Below the pieces are notes generated by a model. That model ran no database searches, had not been told where the DNA came from, and was given only the letters and a program-made list of their open reading frames with translations. A DNA stretch of 64,000 bases from Rhabdophis nuchalis (taxonomy: Eukaryota > Chordata > Lepidosauria > Squamata > Natricidae): NCBI GenBank assembly GCA_039707465.1, contig CM077643.1, positions 248,749,919 through 248,813,918 on the forward strand. The letters run 5' to 3'. This document shows, piece by piece, positions 1 to 11,111 of the stretch (within the stretch, counting starts at the first letter, position 1; the number at the start of each line of letters is the position of its first letter). A program made the translations under genes and the position numbers.

Positions 1-356
1 GTATCTTATGACTATCACTTTGTTGATTATATCTTATGATTTATCACTTTGTTGCTTGTATGTACATTGAGAGCTTATGCACTGGAAACAAACTCCTTGA
101 GTGTGCTCAATCACACTTAGTCAATAAAGAATATTCTATTCAGTTTGGTTCAGCTCGGTTCTGTTCTATTCTGTTCTTATCAGATATAGCACAACAGGCA
201 AAGAAAATATCAGAGATCAATTTGCTTTTCCACATGGGAGCAGCTGTAGCTTACAGGATCGAATGTGCAGGTTATTTATTTATTTTTAGCAGTGCTAAGA
301 AAATATTGCATACTTTCGTCATGTGACAGCAGTATCCTGTGACTAACAAAACTGGA
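1..356. other. Unannotated AT-rich sequence
   Basis: No gene or clearly recognised repeat. Positions 131-180 are a degenerate TTCTA/TTCTG-like run, possibly the relic of a CR1 tail. The small open frame here has no family features. Confidence 0.4.
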
Positions 357-552
357 GACCTGGTGGCGCAGTGGTTAGAATGTAGTATTGCAGTCCTGAT
401 GGGGCTCAAGGTTGACTCACTCTTCCATCCTTCCGAGGTTGGTAAAATTAGGAGCTGGATTGTTGGGGCAATATGCAGATGTTGTAACCCACCCAGAGAG
501 TGCTATAAAGTGTTATGAGGCAGTACAGAAGCCTAAATGCTATTGCTATTGT
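357..552 (+). mobile_element. tRNA-derived squamate SINE
   Basis: The head reads as a tRNA-like pol III promoter (TGGCGCAGTGGTTAGAAT), followed by the body shared with the other copies here (AAGGTTGACTC, CATCCTTCCGAGGT, GATTGTTGGGGCAATATG) and the tail CTAAATGCTATTGCTATT. The second promoter box is degenerate. The same family recurs at 13811, 19416, 39886, 46745 and 47546. Confidence 0.8.
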
Positions 553-736
553 ACTTAGCAAGCTTGGGGAAAGTAAACAGCGAAGACAGCAAATAGAGTA
601 GATGAGGAATGGATTGTCTGTGGAGACACAATGGGATGTTTTTGGAGGCAAGTCATATTTGTCTATGGGGACATTGGCATTCAAGATACCTGGATCGTAC
701 CTAACTATCCAGTTGTAAGAAAGGTTGGAGTATGAC

Positions 737-1001
737 CAGTGGTGGGATTCAAACTATTTTTACTACCGGTCCTGTGGGTGTGGTTTGGTGGGTGTGGCAT
801 AGCTTGGTGGGAGTGGCTTGGTGAGATAATGGAAGGTTACTGCAAAATCCCCAATCCCTCCTGAACAGCTGGGACTCTGGAGGCAGGGAATAGATGGGGG
901 TGGGGCCAGTCAGAGGTGGTATTTACCGGTTCTCCAAACTACTCAAAATTTCTGCTACCGGTTCTCCAGAACTGATCAGAACCTGCTGAATACTACCTCT
1001 G
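737..1001 (+). mobile_element. hAT-type MITE with 8-bp target duplication
   Basis: The ends are CAGTGGTGGGATTC and TACTACCTCTG, typical of hAT termini. The flanks AGTATGAC (729-736) and AGTGTGAC (1002-1009) match at 7 of 8 bases, as expected for a slightly aged hAT duplication. The interior carries GGTGGGTGTGGC repeats and one unit of the TACTGCAAAATCCCCAAT motif that is expanded in the copy at 23220. There is no coding capacity. Confidence 0.75.
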
Positions 1002-3328
1002 AGTGTGACACTTGAGTAGACAAAGGCATTTTTCAAGCCAGTTTTATAGCCTTGTGAAGTGAAGCACGAGGACATTTTGGGTGGATGGTTAGATGCCAAA
1101 CATTTTGGCCTACATTTTCCCAGTTATGTCCTCAAGTGGGATTTAACTGGAAGTTGCTTTGGCTTCAGTACCACAGGTGACTGTTATATCTGATCTTATT
1201 TTTAATGGGAGATACCGACTTTGTGCCTGCGACCTTTTGCATGCAAACATGCACCCTAACCAGTTTTTAAGATGCAGAAATCAGTGGAGGCATTGCTTTT
1301 GCATTAGCCAGCTGCAAGGGCTAGTGGATTTTATTAAGGCCTTCAATTGTTTCACCTCATAGTTCAAGCTTTACTAAGCTAAAATGAAATACTGAAGTAA
1401 TTCAGCGTTCCTCTACCAAACACAAATATTCTTGTCTCCCAAAGGCCTTACAGTCTAAAAAAGGTATTTATCCAAAAGAAGATCAGCCAGAGTTCATTTC
1501 AATGAGTATAACTTTGCACATGCAGAAAGGAGATCGATCAAAATGGTTAGATTGGATCCATCTATGGCGTATTATTTTCCCATTTCTTGCCTTAAATCAC
1601 ATCTAAAAGAACCCCACAAGTCACCGCAGAGGCACTCTGGACGTGCAGCAAGAAAGAATGATCTCCACAATTGAGTTTTATTTCTTGCACTGTCTTTTGA
1701 GAACAGCTAAGTTAAACACAGCACATACTGTTTGACAAAAGCAAGAATGTGACTGGTGGCTTTTCTCATCTCCAGATTTTATCATTAACTTGTAAAGATA
1801 ATTATGGGCCAAGGCCAGTAATTCTTTTACTGATGATATTAATGAAAAGCAGGAAACAGGGAGATAATTGCTTCTTTCCTTCTGGAACAAAGGGTCCCTA
1901 AAGAAATACCATGTAAGATTACTCAATTCCAAAGTGAGTAATTCAAGTAGTTTGAGAAAGGAAACTGTTTCTCTTTTTAGGAGAATAAAGTTCTAATGAA
2001 ATAAAAAAAGTATATTTCATTAAATAATAGTCACCTGACAGCTCCTCAGAAACATCAAATAATTTTATACATAAATCCTCCTTATTCCACCTTTAATGTT
2101 TTTTTTTTAATTCTTCAATATGGTTTTGTTTTGCTTTTTACAGAGTTTTGTAGCAAAAACTATATGTGTTCTGGACAAAAATTACAAACAATCCTTACTT
2201 TTCCTCTCTGGATAAATAAATGACTATCATAACAATAATTGCAGATATTCAAAAAATTATATGAAGAAACTAAAAATATAGCAAATGTCTGTAAAATTCT
2301 AATTATGGACAAAACTAGAAAAAAAAGCTTGCTGAAATATTCTATAGCTAGCCTTTACATCCCAAACTTTTATATACTATAAAAATTGCATGAAAAGATG
2401 ATATTTTAAATAAAAATGTAATTGTCAAAACATTCAAGAAGATCAATTATTCTAATCCTTTTGCCAAACTAATGGAATCATATTGAAGTTCATTTAATTT
2501 GAAAACAGTATTATTCATAATAATAAGCTTACCTGGAACATCATAATTGCTTAAACCCTACAGTTCTGCCTTCTTTATTTTATAACCTATACTTGTAAAC
2601 ATAATTTATAAGTGCTGTTGTTGGCTTCAAAATGGTGGCCATGATTGGATGATCAAAGCTATGATCTTTTTTATGTATCTGCAATGAATGTGATGCAAGT
2701 TAAAAAGAAGTGGGTTTTGAATCCTCCCTTGTGCTCGCATTTCTGCAAACATCCCTGTTTACAAATGACGCTATTTTTATTTTTGACATACGGATGATTA
2801 CATTTTGGTTAGATTATTCTCGCTCAGTTTGGAGAACTCCTTAATGTTTTATCCTGTTTCTCTGTACAAAGAAACATAATTACAAGCTGTATTATGAATG
2901 TGAGATAAGAATACTCCTACTATATAAATTGTGCTATTGCAAATCCAGCAGCAATGATAATTAAATTCTAATCTAGGCAAAGAAGCTTTTTTTCCCCCAA
3001 AAGAAAAAAAAATCAAAGCCTAAATGGCAGATTGAACCATATTTCATCTATACGGCAAACATCTGGATGTGAATACTGAAAAATCTGGATCTGGGGCAGT
3101 AGAAGGGGGGATTTGCCCCTTGAAAGTCTGCATCATTTAGCAGTTTTTGCAATATGCAGTCATGGCTTGATTTTCAAAGATTCCCACATGTCAGGGATAT
3201 TGTGTTCAAGGCTTTCAGCTCTCCCTTTAATTTAGGATGTTCTTTGCCTTCAACAACAACAAAAAATAGCCCAGCTTGTGAAACTGATACTCTCCTCAGT
3301 GTAAAATCAAATTCAGCACACATATCTC
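1002..3328. other. AT-rich stretch without recognised genes
   Basis: No coding signal or clear repeat. Positions 2000-3000 are especially AT-rich, with short poly-T and poly-A runs. Short open frames (for example near 1160 and 1680-1930) show no family motifs. Confidence 0.4.
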
Positions 3329-3330
3329 AT

Positions 3331-3402
<72 letters not shown>
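3329..3402 (+). repeat. (TTTC)n microsatellite
   Basis: About 18 uninterrupted TTTC units form a pure polypyrimidine strand. The open frame over it, which encodes a Ser-Phe-Leu repeat, is an artefact of the microsatellite. Confidence 0.97.
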
Positions 3403-3403
<1 letters not shown>

Positions 3404-3909
3404 TTACAAGTACTTTTACAAATGTCTGCTTCAGAACAGGTTCAGTAGAGTAGAAACTACCGGTGTTGTGACTGCTAGTAAGTGCTTCATTGACCCAGGT
3501 GATGGGACAATGTTTAGTAGCAGCAGCAGCTCCAATGAGACATTTTAATGGGTCTCTTTTAGTTGGAACTGGAGGAAGGAAAAGGTTAACACCCTGTTCT
3601 CATACCATGTTGCATAATGTGATGTCCTGTAACCTTGAGAACTGTCCAGCTTTGAAAGATTTATGGGTGGCTCATGTTCTAAGATAGGACAGTCTTCAAA
3701 CCTCAGAAAGGTTCACTTAACTTTATTTCAATTGTGGACATCGGATTAACACAGGTCAAGAAAGTCTTTTTTAATAAAATATCTTTATTGCTCTACAGTT
3801 TGAAACTGATGGCAAGGATTCCTTCACAAACTCAAATTCCGTATTATCTTAGCATTTAAAAACAGACATTTATGAATTAAAGATGAATAACCAGGTACAA
3901 CTTCTAAAG

Positions 3910-4100
3910 CAGAGATGGCTAACCTTTTTGTGCTTGCGTGCCTGCGTGCCCACACCCATAATGCAATGTGCCTCTCCCTACGCATGCATGGGTGACTCCC
4001 CTGCACATGCTTGTGTGATCCCCCTGTGCATGCCCATGACCCGCGTGCTCCCCGTGCATGCATGCAACCCCTCCGTGGCCCATTTTAAGCCTCTATGAAG
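3910..4100. mobile_element. Degenerate hAT-like MITE (CAGNGATGG family)
   Basis: It begins CAGAGATGGCTAACC after TTCTAAAG, a hAT-like target, and continues with the purine-pyrimidine GTGCATGC-rich interior seen in related copies at 21007 and 49346. The right terminus is not recognisable, so the end given here is approximate. Confidence 0.45.
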
Positions 4101-4609
4101 GTTCCTGGAATCAAAAACAGGGGGCAGGGGATATGCCCTAGGCTTTGTAATTGATGGATTGAGCTCTCAAACAATATAGTCCTGTGCCCTGAAATTGACT
4201 CAGCTGGTTTCAGTGTACATGCCTTGCAGCTGCCCTGTCTGGAAAAATTAATATTGTTAAAATGAGTGCAAACCCACAAAACACGCCACTGAAAAATGCT
4301 TCCATATCAAGGTTTTACCCCATATTGACACTGAGGTCTCCACTTTTCCTACTGCTCCTTCCTTGCAAACATTATCTTGCTGTAAGTAATCTGCTTACTC
4401 ATGCAAAGTTCAGAAGTGTGTGTTAAGCCAGAGGCTGGGAGAAGGTCATTTTCCCCAATAACCCCTGCAAGGTTAATATCTCTGCAGTCAATTATGTGCA
4501 TTGGAGGAGTTCTGAATGCTTGTTTGGCTGATTGTATCTTGAACTTTCCTTCTGACTGTAATAAGTTCATTAGAGAATCTTACATGGCCATAAACCTGGG
4601 AATGTGTTA

Positions 4610-5019
4610 CAGGGGTGGGTTTGAAAATTTTTAGCAACCGGTATCTGCCCAGTTGCTGGGTGGGTGTGGCTATGGAGGCGTGGCTTAATCAGTTTCCTGC
4701 ACCATGGCAGGAGAGGAATTTTCGTCCTCCCCAGGCTCTGGAACCTTCTCTTGAGCCTCTGGGAGGGTGAAAACGGCTTTCCCCGGGCTCCAGAGGCTCT
4801 CTGGAGACTAGAAATGGGCCTGTTTTTTGCCTTCCTAGAGACTCTGCATGGGTCCTGCACTTACCTGGCATCTAAAACCATGTGCAAACTCCTGGAAGGA
4901 GCAGGGTGGAGTGGGAGGGGCAGGGTGGGGTAGGCAGGGTCAGCCAGTCCTTTCAAACTAGATTGATATTAACATCCGGTTTGCCCAAAACGGTCCAAAG
5001 CGGCTGAATCCCACACCTG
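4610..5019. mobile_element. hAT-like MITE of the CCGGTT family, ends without target duplication
   Basis: It starts CAGGGGTGGGTTTGA and ends CCCACACCTG, with AGCAACCGGT and GGGTGGGTGTGGC near the left end as in sister copies. The 8-bp flanks do not match, so the insertion is old or rearranged. The middle (4690-4950) is GC-richer than its surroundings, and overlapping open frames there are not credible genes. Confidence 0.5.
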
Positions 5020-5784
5020 GTTTTGCATCCTGTCCCAGAACCTTCACCATTGCTGCCTTGTGGGTAGTTTTAAACCCCACTCACTGAGTTAGGATGGGTG
5101 CTGCTGAGTTTGGATGGCACTACTCTAGACATCTCTAACCTTCTATGAAAACAAATGGAAAATAAAATGGCTCCGCTTGAGCTGTTATTTCACTCATTAT
5201 TTCCATCTCTCAGTGCAGGAAGGCTATCCTTTACTTTTGTCTCTCTTCATTTAGTTTGACTATTCAGGTAGGACAAGAAACAGGATAGCCGGGTGCTGTC
5301 TACAACCAACTGCCAGATATTCTCTTCCATGCCTCAGGCTATGAAACGTCATTCTCCTCTCTTTGAGTGCTTCAGCAGTCGGCCATATCCACATTCTTGG
5401 GCTTAGAAGACAGTGTGCAAAGTTTCCTCACCGGAGGCCAAGGTCCTCTCCTGCCAAGTCTGTGGAGAACTAGGTCAAGTGCACCAAGCTAGGAGAGGAA
5501 CTGTCTCTCCAGACATGTGATGAGCTTTAAGATATCCCAGAGTTCATCTTTAGGGCTAAAGTAAAGACTAGGCCCGCATTCTCAAAAGATAGCTATTTTA
5601 CGTTTAATACACACGTCTTGCCACTTAAAGAGAAAATTTGTTTATCTAGTTTCTGTAATAAGCCGGGCTAATATATACACTAGTACAGCTAACACATTGC
5701 ATGGAATGTGAGAGAAAATATATGGAAAATGACATCGCTTTGCATGTCCAGCATTATTTATTTAATTCTCAGTAGGCCAGTTCC
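5020..5784. other. Unannotated stretch
   Basis: Mixed composition with no open frame of note and no repeat I can name. Confidence 0.35.
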
Positions 5785-5796
5785 ATTTCTGAGATC

Positions 5797-5853
5797 TCTC
5801 TCTCTCCCTCCCTCCCTCCCTCTCTCCCTCCCTCTCTCTCTCTCACACACACA
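5797..5853 (+). repeat. CT-rich and CA-rich simple repeat
   Basis: CTCTCTCTCCCTCCCTCC runs followed by a short CACACA block. A similar CCCT/CTCC run lies at 14450-14486. Confidence 0.9.
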
Positions 5854-6999
5854 CTAATTTCCTGCTACTGGGGTCCTAATGTTACCTGGCACACATATTA
5901 CCATCAGTGGGACTACGGCATATCTCAATTTATCAGTCACTGGGTCCTCTTTGCCTAGACTGGTAAGTTATCAGGAGAGTGGCCGGTGACATTTTAATAG
6001 CTTTCTGTATTTGCTGGGATGTTTCAAAACCTATAAAAACAACAGTAAATGTCCTTCTTTACAAATCTCTTTGGAAGCTCTGAAAAGATTAGGATCTCTT
6101 CTGCATTCCTTTGCCCTATCCCACACTCCAGCCTAACCGTCTTACAAACTGTACTGTGCTTGCACAAGCAAAAAAAAAAACCCATATCCTTTTGACCACC
6201 CACATCTGTTGGGGCATTCAGAAAACTTTGCCAAAGGAGGCTTCTGAATGGACCAGGGGAGAGGAGCAGTTCGATGAGCCCCTTTGGTTTCTTTCATATC
6301 AGGGCCACCTTCTGATAAGACCAGCCTGTCTGAGGCCCCATCTGACTACAAGGATAGATGGAGCTGCAAGAAATAGTGAAGCCAGAGAGTAAACTGAAGT
6401 GATCCCTCCATTCACTTGAAGTGACATCGTCCTTTTTTTGGCACTCCCATTTTTTTCTGGTATTGTTTTTTTAAGTTAGTCCTCTAACTTGAGAAATATT
6501 TACTTAAACTGTCATGACTTTCCAGGGACCACAGAGGATTTTTTTTTTATGTTCATAATTTGGCTACTGAGTTTGGGCACAAATGTCTGAATAACCATGA
6601 TACACACACACACACACACTGGATGTGTGTTCTGTTAAGAGCCTGTTGTGCTTTAAAATGGCTTCTATTGTACAACACTGTGGAGTTGCCATGGTAACGG
6701 CTTCACAGTACTTCACAAGGGGGCTCCCTCTGGTAAGGGGAAAAATCCAACATTGGGCCGACATTCATAATAAATAAATAATGAATAAATACCTGGGCAG
6801 TGCTGGGTTATTAGCTAGTATGATGTAAAGAATACAGAAGGCCTATTCTGAAGTTTGAAGCCCAGTTTGGTGGCCCTATTAAGAGGTAGAAAATAGCAAG
6901 TGTTGCAATTTGGAGCAAAGGGCAGCAGGAGATCCATTTCCACCTTTTTAGTAATAAGATAGAAATAAAATGTGCAGTATATAAAAGAAATAACTAAAC
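5854..6999. other. Unannotated stretch with a short (CA)n
   Basis: No gene is supported. A short CA run lies at 6602-6620, and AATAAATAAATAATG at 6770-6790 resembles a retroposon tail without a recognisable body. Confidence 0.35.
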
Positions 7000-7316
7000 T
7001 GTTATAGCTTGGACAAAGGGAGTTCGAGCCAGGCAGGTTCAACTAACAGCCGTTTATTTGGCAAAAATACAAGACAAGTGAACAGTAGAACTCAGCAAGT
7101 AAAAAGGTGCGGTAGACAATGGCTTCACCGCTTGACAGCTATTTAAAGAAGAGCTGTCAACCGGGGAACCAATCAGGAGACCTGGCAACCCAATTCCAGC
7201 CATTCGCGTCTGAACCAATCAGACGCGACTGGCTGTTACCAAGCCTACAAGGGTGAGGTTGAAGACTTGCAGCCGGTCGTAAGTCGAGGACCGGTCGCAA
7301 GTCGAGGACCTCAACA
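7000..7316 (-). mobile_element. Solo LTR of a gypsy-like element, TSD TAAAC
   Basis: The plus strand begins TGTTATAG and ends CTCAACA, and both sides carry the perfect 5-bp duplication TAAAC (6995-6999, 7317-7321). The layout matches the gypsy LTR at 32409: an AATAAA signal on the minus strand near 7030, an AT-rich TATA-like core flanked by GACAGCT and AGCTGTC, then two CCAATC boxes and GACGCGACTGGCTGTT. Sequence identity is partial, so this is a related but different family. The internal region was presumably lost by LTR-LTR recombination. Confidence 0.85.
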
Positions 7317-7700
7317 TAAACAAAAACAGATTTTTGAGAGACATTACTACTCATAAATACTGTTTGGATAGCTTGAGCTGCTATTTCAGTCCAATCTAAC
7401 ATAGATTTGGCGATGGGGGAAAACTAGGGTGAATTTCTTTTACGTACATCAACTACATGAAAGACAAGATACAAAATAACAGACAGACAGGCACATGCTT
7501 TGAAAAATATATTCACAATATAAACAAAGTTAATTTGCTAAGTAATGCTGCCAAGTCTACAAAAATCTGGACAATCAGTGTATGGCATCAGAATTAGAGA
7601 TTTTGTCATCTAGTCCCAATATTTCTAAATGTTTTTCTAATGTGTACATTTGTAGTGGTCCATATTTTCTCTTGAAAAAGACATTATTTCAATTTTTAAA
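7317..7700. other. Unannotated AT-rich stretch
   Basis: No recognisable gene or repeat between the solo LTR and the large tetranucleotide array. Confidence 0.35.
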
Positions 7701-7704
7701 AACA

Positions 7705-7712
7705 TCTATCTA

Positions 7713-7810
<98 letters not shown>

Positions 7811-7824
7811 ATCTATCATCTATC

Positions 7825-7907
<83 letters not shown>

Positions 7908-7908
7908 A
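7705..7908 (+). repeat. Compound (TCTG)n(TCTA)n tetranucleotide array
   Basis: About 70 bp of TCTG units pass into about 130 bp of TCTA units, with ATC interruptions near 7810-7830. The open frame across it encodes only a Leu/Ser/Ile/Tyr repeat and is not a gene. Confidence 0.97.
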
Positions 7909-8182
7909 TCGTCTCCCCATCCATCTCTCTCTCTGTCTGTCTATCATTGTATATGACCAACCATCTCATTCTAGTGATTCTGGGCAACTAACATTACATT
8001 AAAAGCACAGTATAGAAATACGCATAAAAACATTAGAATAAAAGCTTATAATGGCAGCCAAGGACAAACTTAACTAACAATAAAACAACAGCATCTCATG
8101 GATTCCCTTTAACCTGACAACTGTCATGGCCAGGAATATAGTCAGGTCTTAAATTTTTTTTTCAAAAATTAACAGTCAGGTA

Positions 8183-8310
8183 TTCGTTTTAATTCGTTTT
8201 AATTTGTATGTATTTTGTATATTTTTCGTTTTTTAATTTTCCTGTGCACCGCCCCGAGTCCCTGTGGGGAGAGGGTGCGGTCAATAAATGCAACTTTATT
8301 ATTATTATTA
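8183..8310 (+). mobile_element. L2-like LINE 3' end fragment
   Basis: The GCACCGCCCCGAGTCCC ... GGGTGCGGTCAATAAATG segment resembles the GC-rich 3' hairpin and tail of the L2-like copies at 41712 and 47753. It is followed by an ATT repeat used as tail. No coding part remains. Confidence 0.55.
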
Positions 8311-8444
8311 TTATGTATTGTGTGTGTAAGATTGATTGATTGTTCAATGGATGTGGCCAGGCTGCTTTCTGAGTCTCTCCAGACAATGTTCTTTAATGAA
8401 AGCATGTCGCTCCAGTATGACTTAGTGGGGTAGGTATGAAATGT

Positions 8445-9045
8445 TTTCATGACAAAGATACTGGAATGGATTGCTATTTTCTTCTCCAGTGGATCACATT
8501 TTGTCAGAGTTCTCTGCTATGATCTGTCCATCTTGGGTGGCATAGCTCATAGCTTCATTGAGCTATGAAAGCCCCTTCACCATGACAAGGAAGTAATCCA
8601 TGACAAGATAGAATACCTAGCACTGCATAACCAGAGGTGGGTTGCTGCCGAACCGGCCGAACCGGTAGTAGTGGCAGCAGGAGGTTCCACCCACCCACCC
8701 AGATGCTTCTGTGCATGCAGCGGTAGCATGCCCTAACCGGTAGTAAAAAAATTAGCAACCCACCTCTGCGCATAATGGAGTAAGCTCCTGTTACTTGTCC
8801 CAGCTTCTGCCAACCTAGCAGTTTAAAAGCTTGTAAAAATGCAAGTAGAAAAATATGAACCACTTTTGGTGGGAAGGTAACAGTTTTCAGTGCACCTTTG
8901 ATGTTTAGTTATGCTGGCCACATGACCATGGAGATGTCTTCGGACAGCGCTGGCTCTTCAGCTTAGAAATGGAGATGAGCACCACCCCCTAAAGTCAGGA
9001 ATGACTACCACATATATGCCAGGGGAACCTTTACTTTTACTTTTA
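8445..9045 (+). mobile_element. BovB-like tail followed by a SINE-like repeat, split by a MITE
   Basis: ATACTGGAATGGATTGC and TTCTTCTCCAGTGGATC resemble the conserved 3' region of BovB (RTE) LINEs. After the MITE at 8632-8768 the sequence continues with CTTCTGCCAACCTAGCAG, GGCCACATGACC and a tail of CTTTTA units, a dispersed squamate repeat that ends in CTTTA-like units. I cannot tell whether these are one element or two adjacent ones. Confidence 0.45.
8632..8768. mobile_element. hAT-type MITE, 137 bp
   Basis: The terminal inverted repeats CAGAGGTGGGTTGCT and AGCAACCCACCTCTG are perfect 15-mers. The flanks TGCATAAC and CGCATAAT agree at 6 of 8 positions. The interior contains CCGAACCGG motifs and TAACCGGTAGT, shared with copies at 47320 and, more weakly, 12850. 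Confidence 0.85.
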
Positions 9046-9239
9046 AAGTTTTGTATACAAGAGCCCAACACAACTAATCAAAATTTTACCATTTTAAGCT
9101 AAAGATATCCTGCCCCATCACCACTATGTCTTCCTCACTAATAATTTTCTAGGAGGGAAAAATGTTTCGCATCATTTTAAAAAAATGCTTAAATGTTACC
9201 ATTTCTCACTGAATTAACCATAGATAAAACGAGACATTT

Positions 9240-9926
9240 CTTGACTTTTCCCTCTCATCCACACTAGATTGCCTTTCTACAATAGGAACAGAATCAAACA
9301 GGGTGTGTGAGAATCGGCAAGATATTTAAATGACCTCATCTTCCCAAAACAAAGAATAGCTTTCTTCAGAGCCAGATTTAACATTCTACCTTCAGAACTT
9401 CTCCAGGGCAGGTATAAGAGAAAACCTATAGCAGAACGGGTTTGTATATGTGGTAAAAGAGAAGTGGAAGATATCTCACATGTTCTACTACACTGTGAGC
9501 TATACAGAGCTTGCAGGTCTGCATATATTCTCCCCTTATTAGAGAGATTACCAGGGAGGGCAGGCAATTTTTATCTGGACTTCCTCCTCCAGGACACGAA
9601 CCTGGCTATTACGCATGCAGTGGCAAAGTTCTGTGCTTCCGCAATGTCCATAAGAAAAAATTGGTTATAGAAGGATAGTTGTGCTCTTGTACCAATCATT
9701 TGGACATATCTCTAACAATTTCTGGACCATGGTTTTTACATTGCACCTAGGTAAACCAGCAAATGACCTGAACAAAGTGAGAACATGTATGCTACTTTCT
9801 ACTTATAATGTTGACATTTTTAAAATTATATCTTAAAGTTAGTACTTTTTAACATATGGTTAAATGTAACGTGTATTGCTGGTCTTTGACCGTAATAAAG
9901 ATTTATTCTATTCTATTCTATTCTCA
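9240..9926 (+). mobile_element. Non-LTR retrotransposon 3' end, unclassified
   Basis: A frame at about 9440-9670 contains a Cys-x-Cys ... His-x4-Cys arrangement (CVCGK then HVLLHC), like the zinc-binding region after the RT domain of several LINE groups. Stops and a short frame show that it is decayed. The 3' end reads GGTCTTTGACCGTAATAAAG followed by TTCTA repeats. The clade is not assigned. Confidence 0.5.
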
Positions 9927-10980
9927 TCCACACTAACTTCTGCCAGCAAAGCACTCCATAAACAATATAAGCCCCTTTCTTGGGAAAACAAAGCAAGGAA
10001 TAAATTGATGATACCAACCCCCCATGAATGACTGCAAAACTTCAGAAAATACATAAGTGTGAATGTATACCTCAGGAGGTGCCAGGTTTCACATCACTGT
10101 CTTCATTGCTTGGAAGGTCAAAGTGGGAGGACTTGAAGCCTTTTCAAAATAACCCCTGAGGTATCCCAACATTAGAAAAGAAAAATAACTCTCAAAAGTA
10201 AAATAAAAGAGAATGCTCCTCCAAAATGGATAAGGTTTTATATTAGTTGTCCATGTTATTTCACTCTCCCTGGCCTACTAAGTCACTGCTATCTTTGGTT
10301 GTTTTTCTCCACAGTTGATGCAAGGAGCTTTGCTGAATAAGGGCAACAATATAAGTGAATGTTAGCAGACTGCTAATGCCATTTGGCCAGAATAATTCTG
10401 GTTACTATATCCAAAGCTCTTTAAAAAGCTATCCCAAAGTTTCTATATTGCCAGTTAGCAATAAGGTGGAAAATTCCCCTCACTACATTGGCACAGAAAG
10501 ACAGTTTTGAGCTGATGAGGGTGGTTTGTGTTGCTAACAAGATAAGCAGGAAAAAGTTTGCATTAATCAAACAGCTTCATGCTTCTGAGAGCAATTTATT
10601 TCACTTACCAATAGCTATTTTTAATGAAAATAAATAACTGAGGCGTAACCAGACACCTTTAGATAGCTTGAAAGGAGATTCTCCAGCTGTATGGCCCGCG
10701 CTTTGTTCTGTTTTCCCTCCAACTCAGGTCACAGTCACAGAAAATTCTCATTGGAGATATGCCCGAGCTACCAAGCCTTAGATCCTTGTCCAACTTCCCT
10801 AAAAATACAGATGTTTGAACCAGTGAATTTTATTTAAGTTTGTTTTATGTGCTCTGCCTGTGAGCCCTGTGCAGTTTCCTGCTGTGGCTGGACAGCGCAA
10901 ACGTCAAGCATGTGATGGCAGAGATTTCAACCATTCCTTCATCCATGATAGTCTGAAAACTGAGCCCTTTTGTTTAGGAA
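9927..10980. other. Unannotated AT-rich stretch
   Basis: No open frame or recognisable repeat; apparently unique sequence. Confidence 0.35.
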
Positions 10981-11111
10981 AGGGGTAGGGAACGATGGCC
11001 CTTTGATGACTTGTAGACTTCAACTCCCAGCATTCCTGAGTCATGCTGGCTCAGGAATTCTGGGAGTTGAAGTCCAAAAGTCATAAAGGGGCCATCATTC
11101 CCCATTCCCCA
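10981..11111. mobile_element. Foldback MITE
   Basis: The two halves are near-complete inverted copies: GGGGTAGGGAACGATGGCCC ... AACTCCCAG in the left arm and CTGGGAGTTGAAGTCC ... GGGCCATCATTCCCC in the right. Flanking TTTAGGAA (10973-10980) and TTTAGGAG (11112-11119) match at 7 of 8, consistent with hAT-type insertion. A piece of the same repeat appears near 54825. Confidence 0.7.

Noticed and set aside
7582..7956. 124-codon frame
   Set aside because: Nearly all of it is the TCTG/TCTA array.
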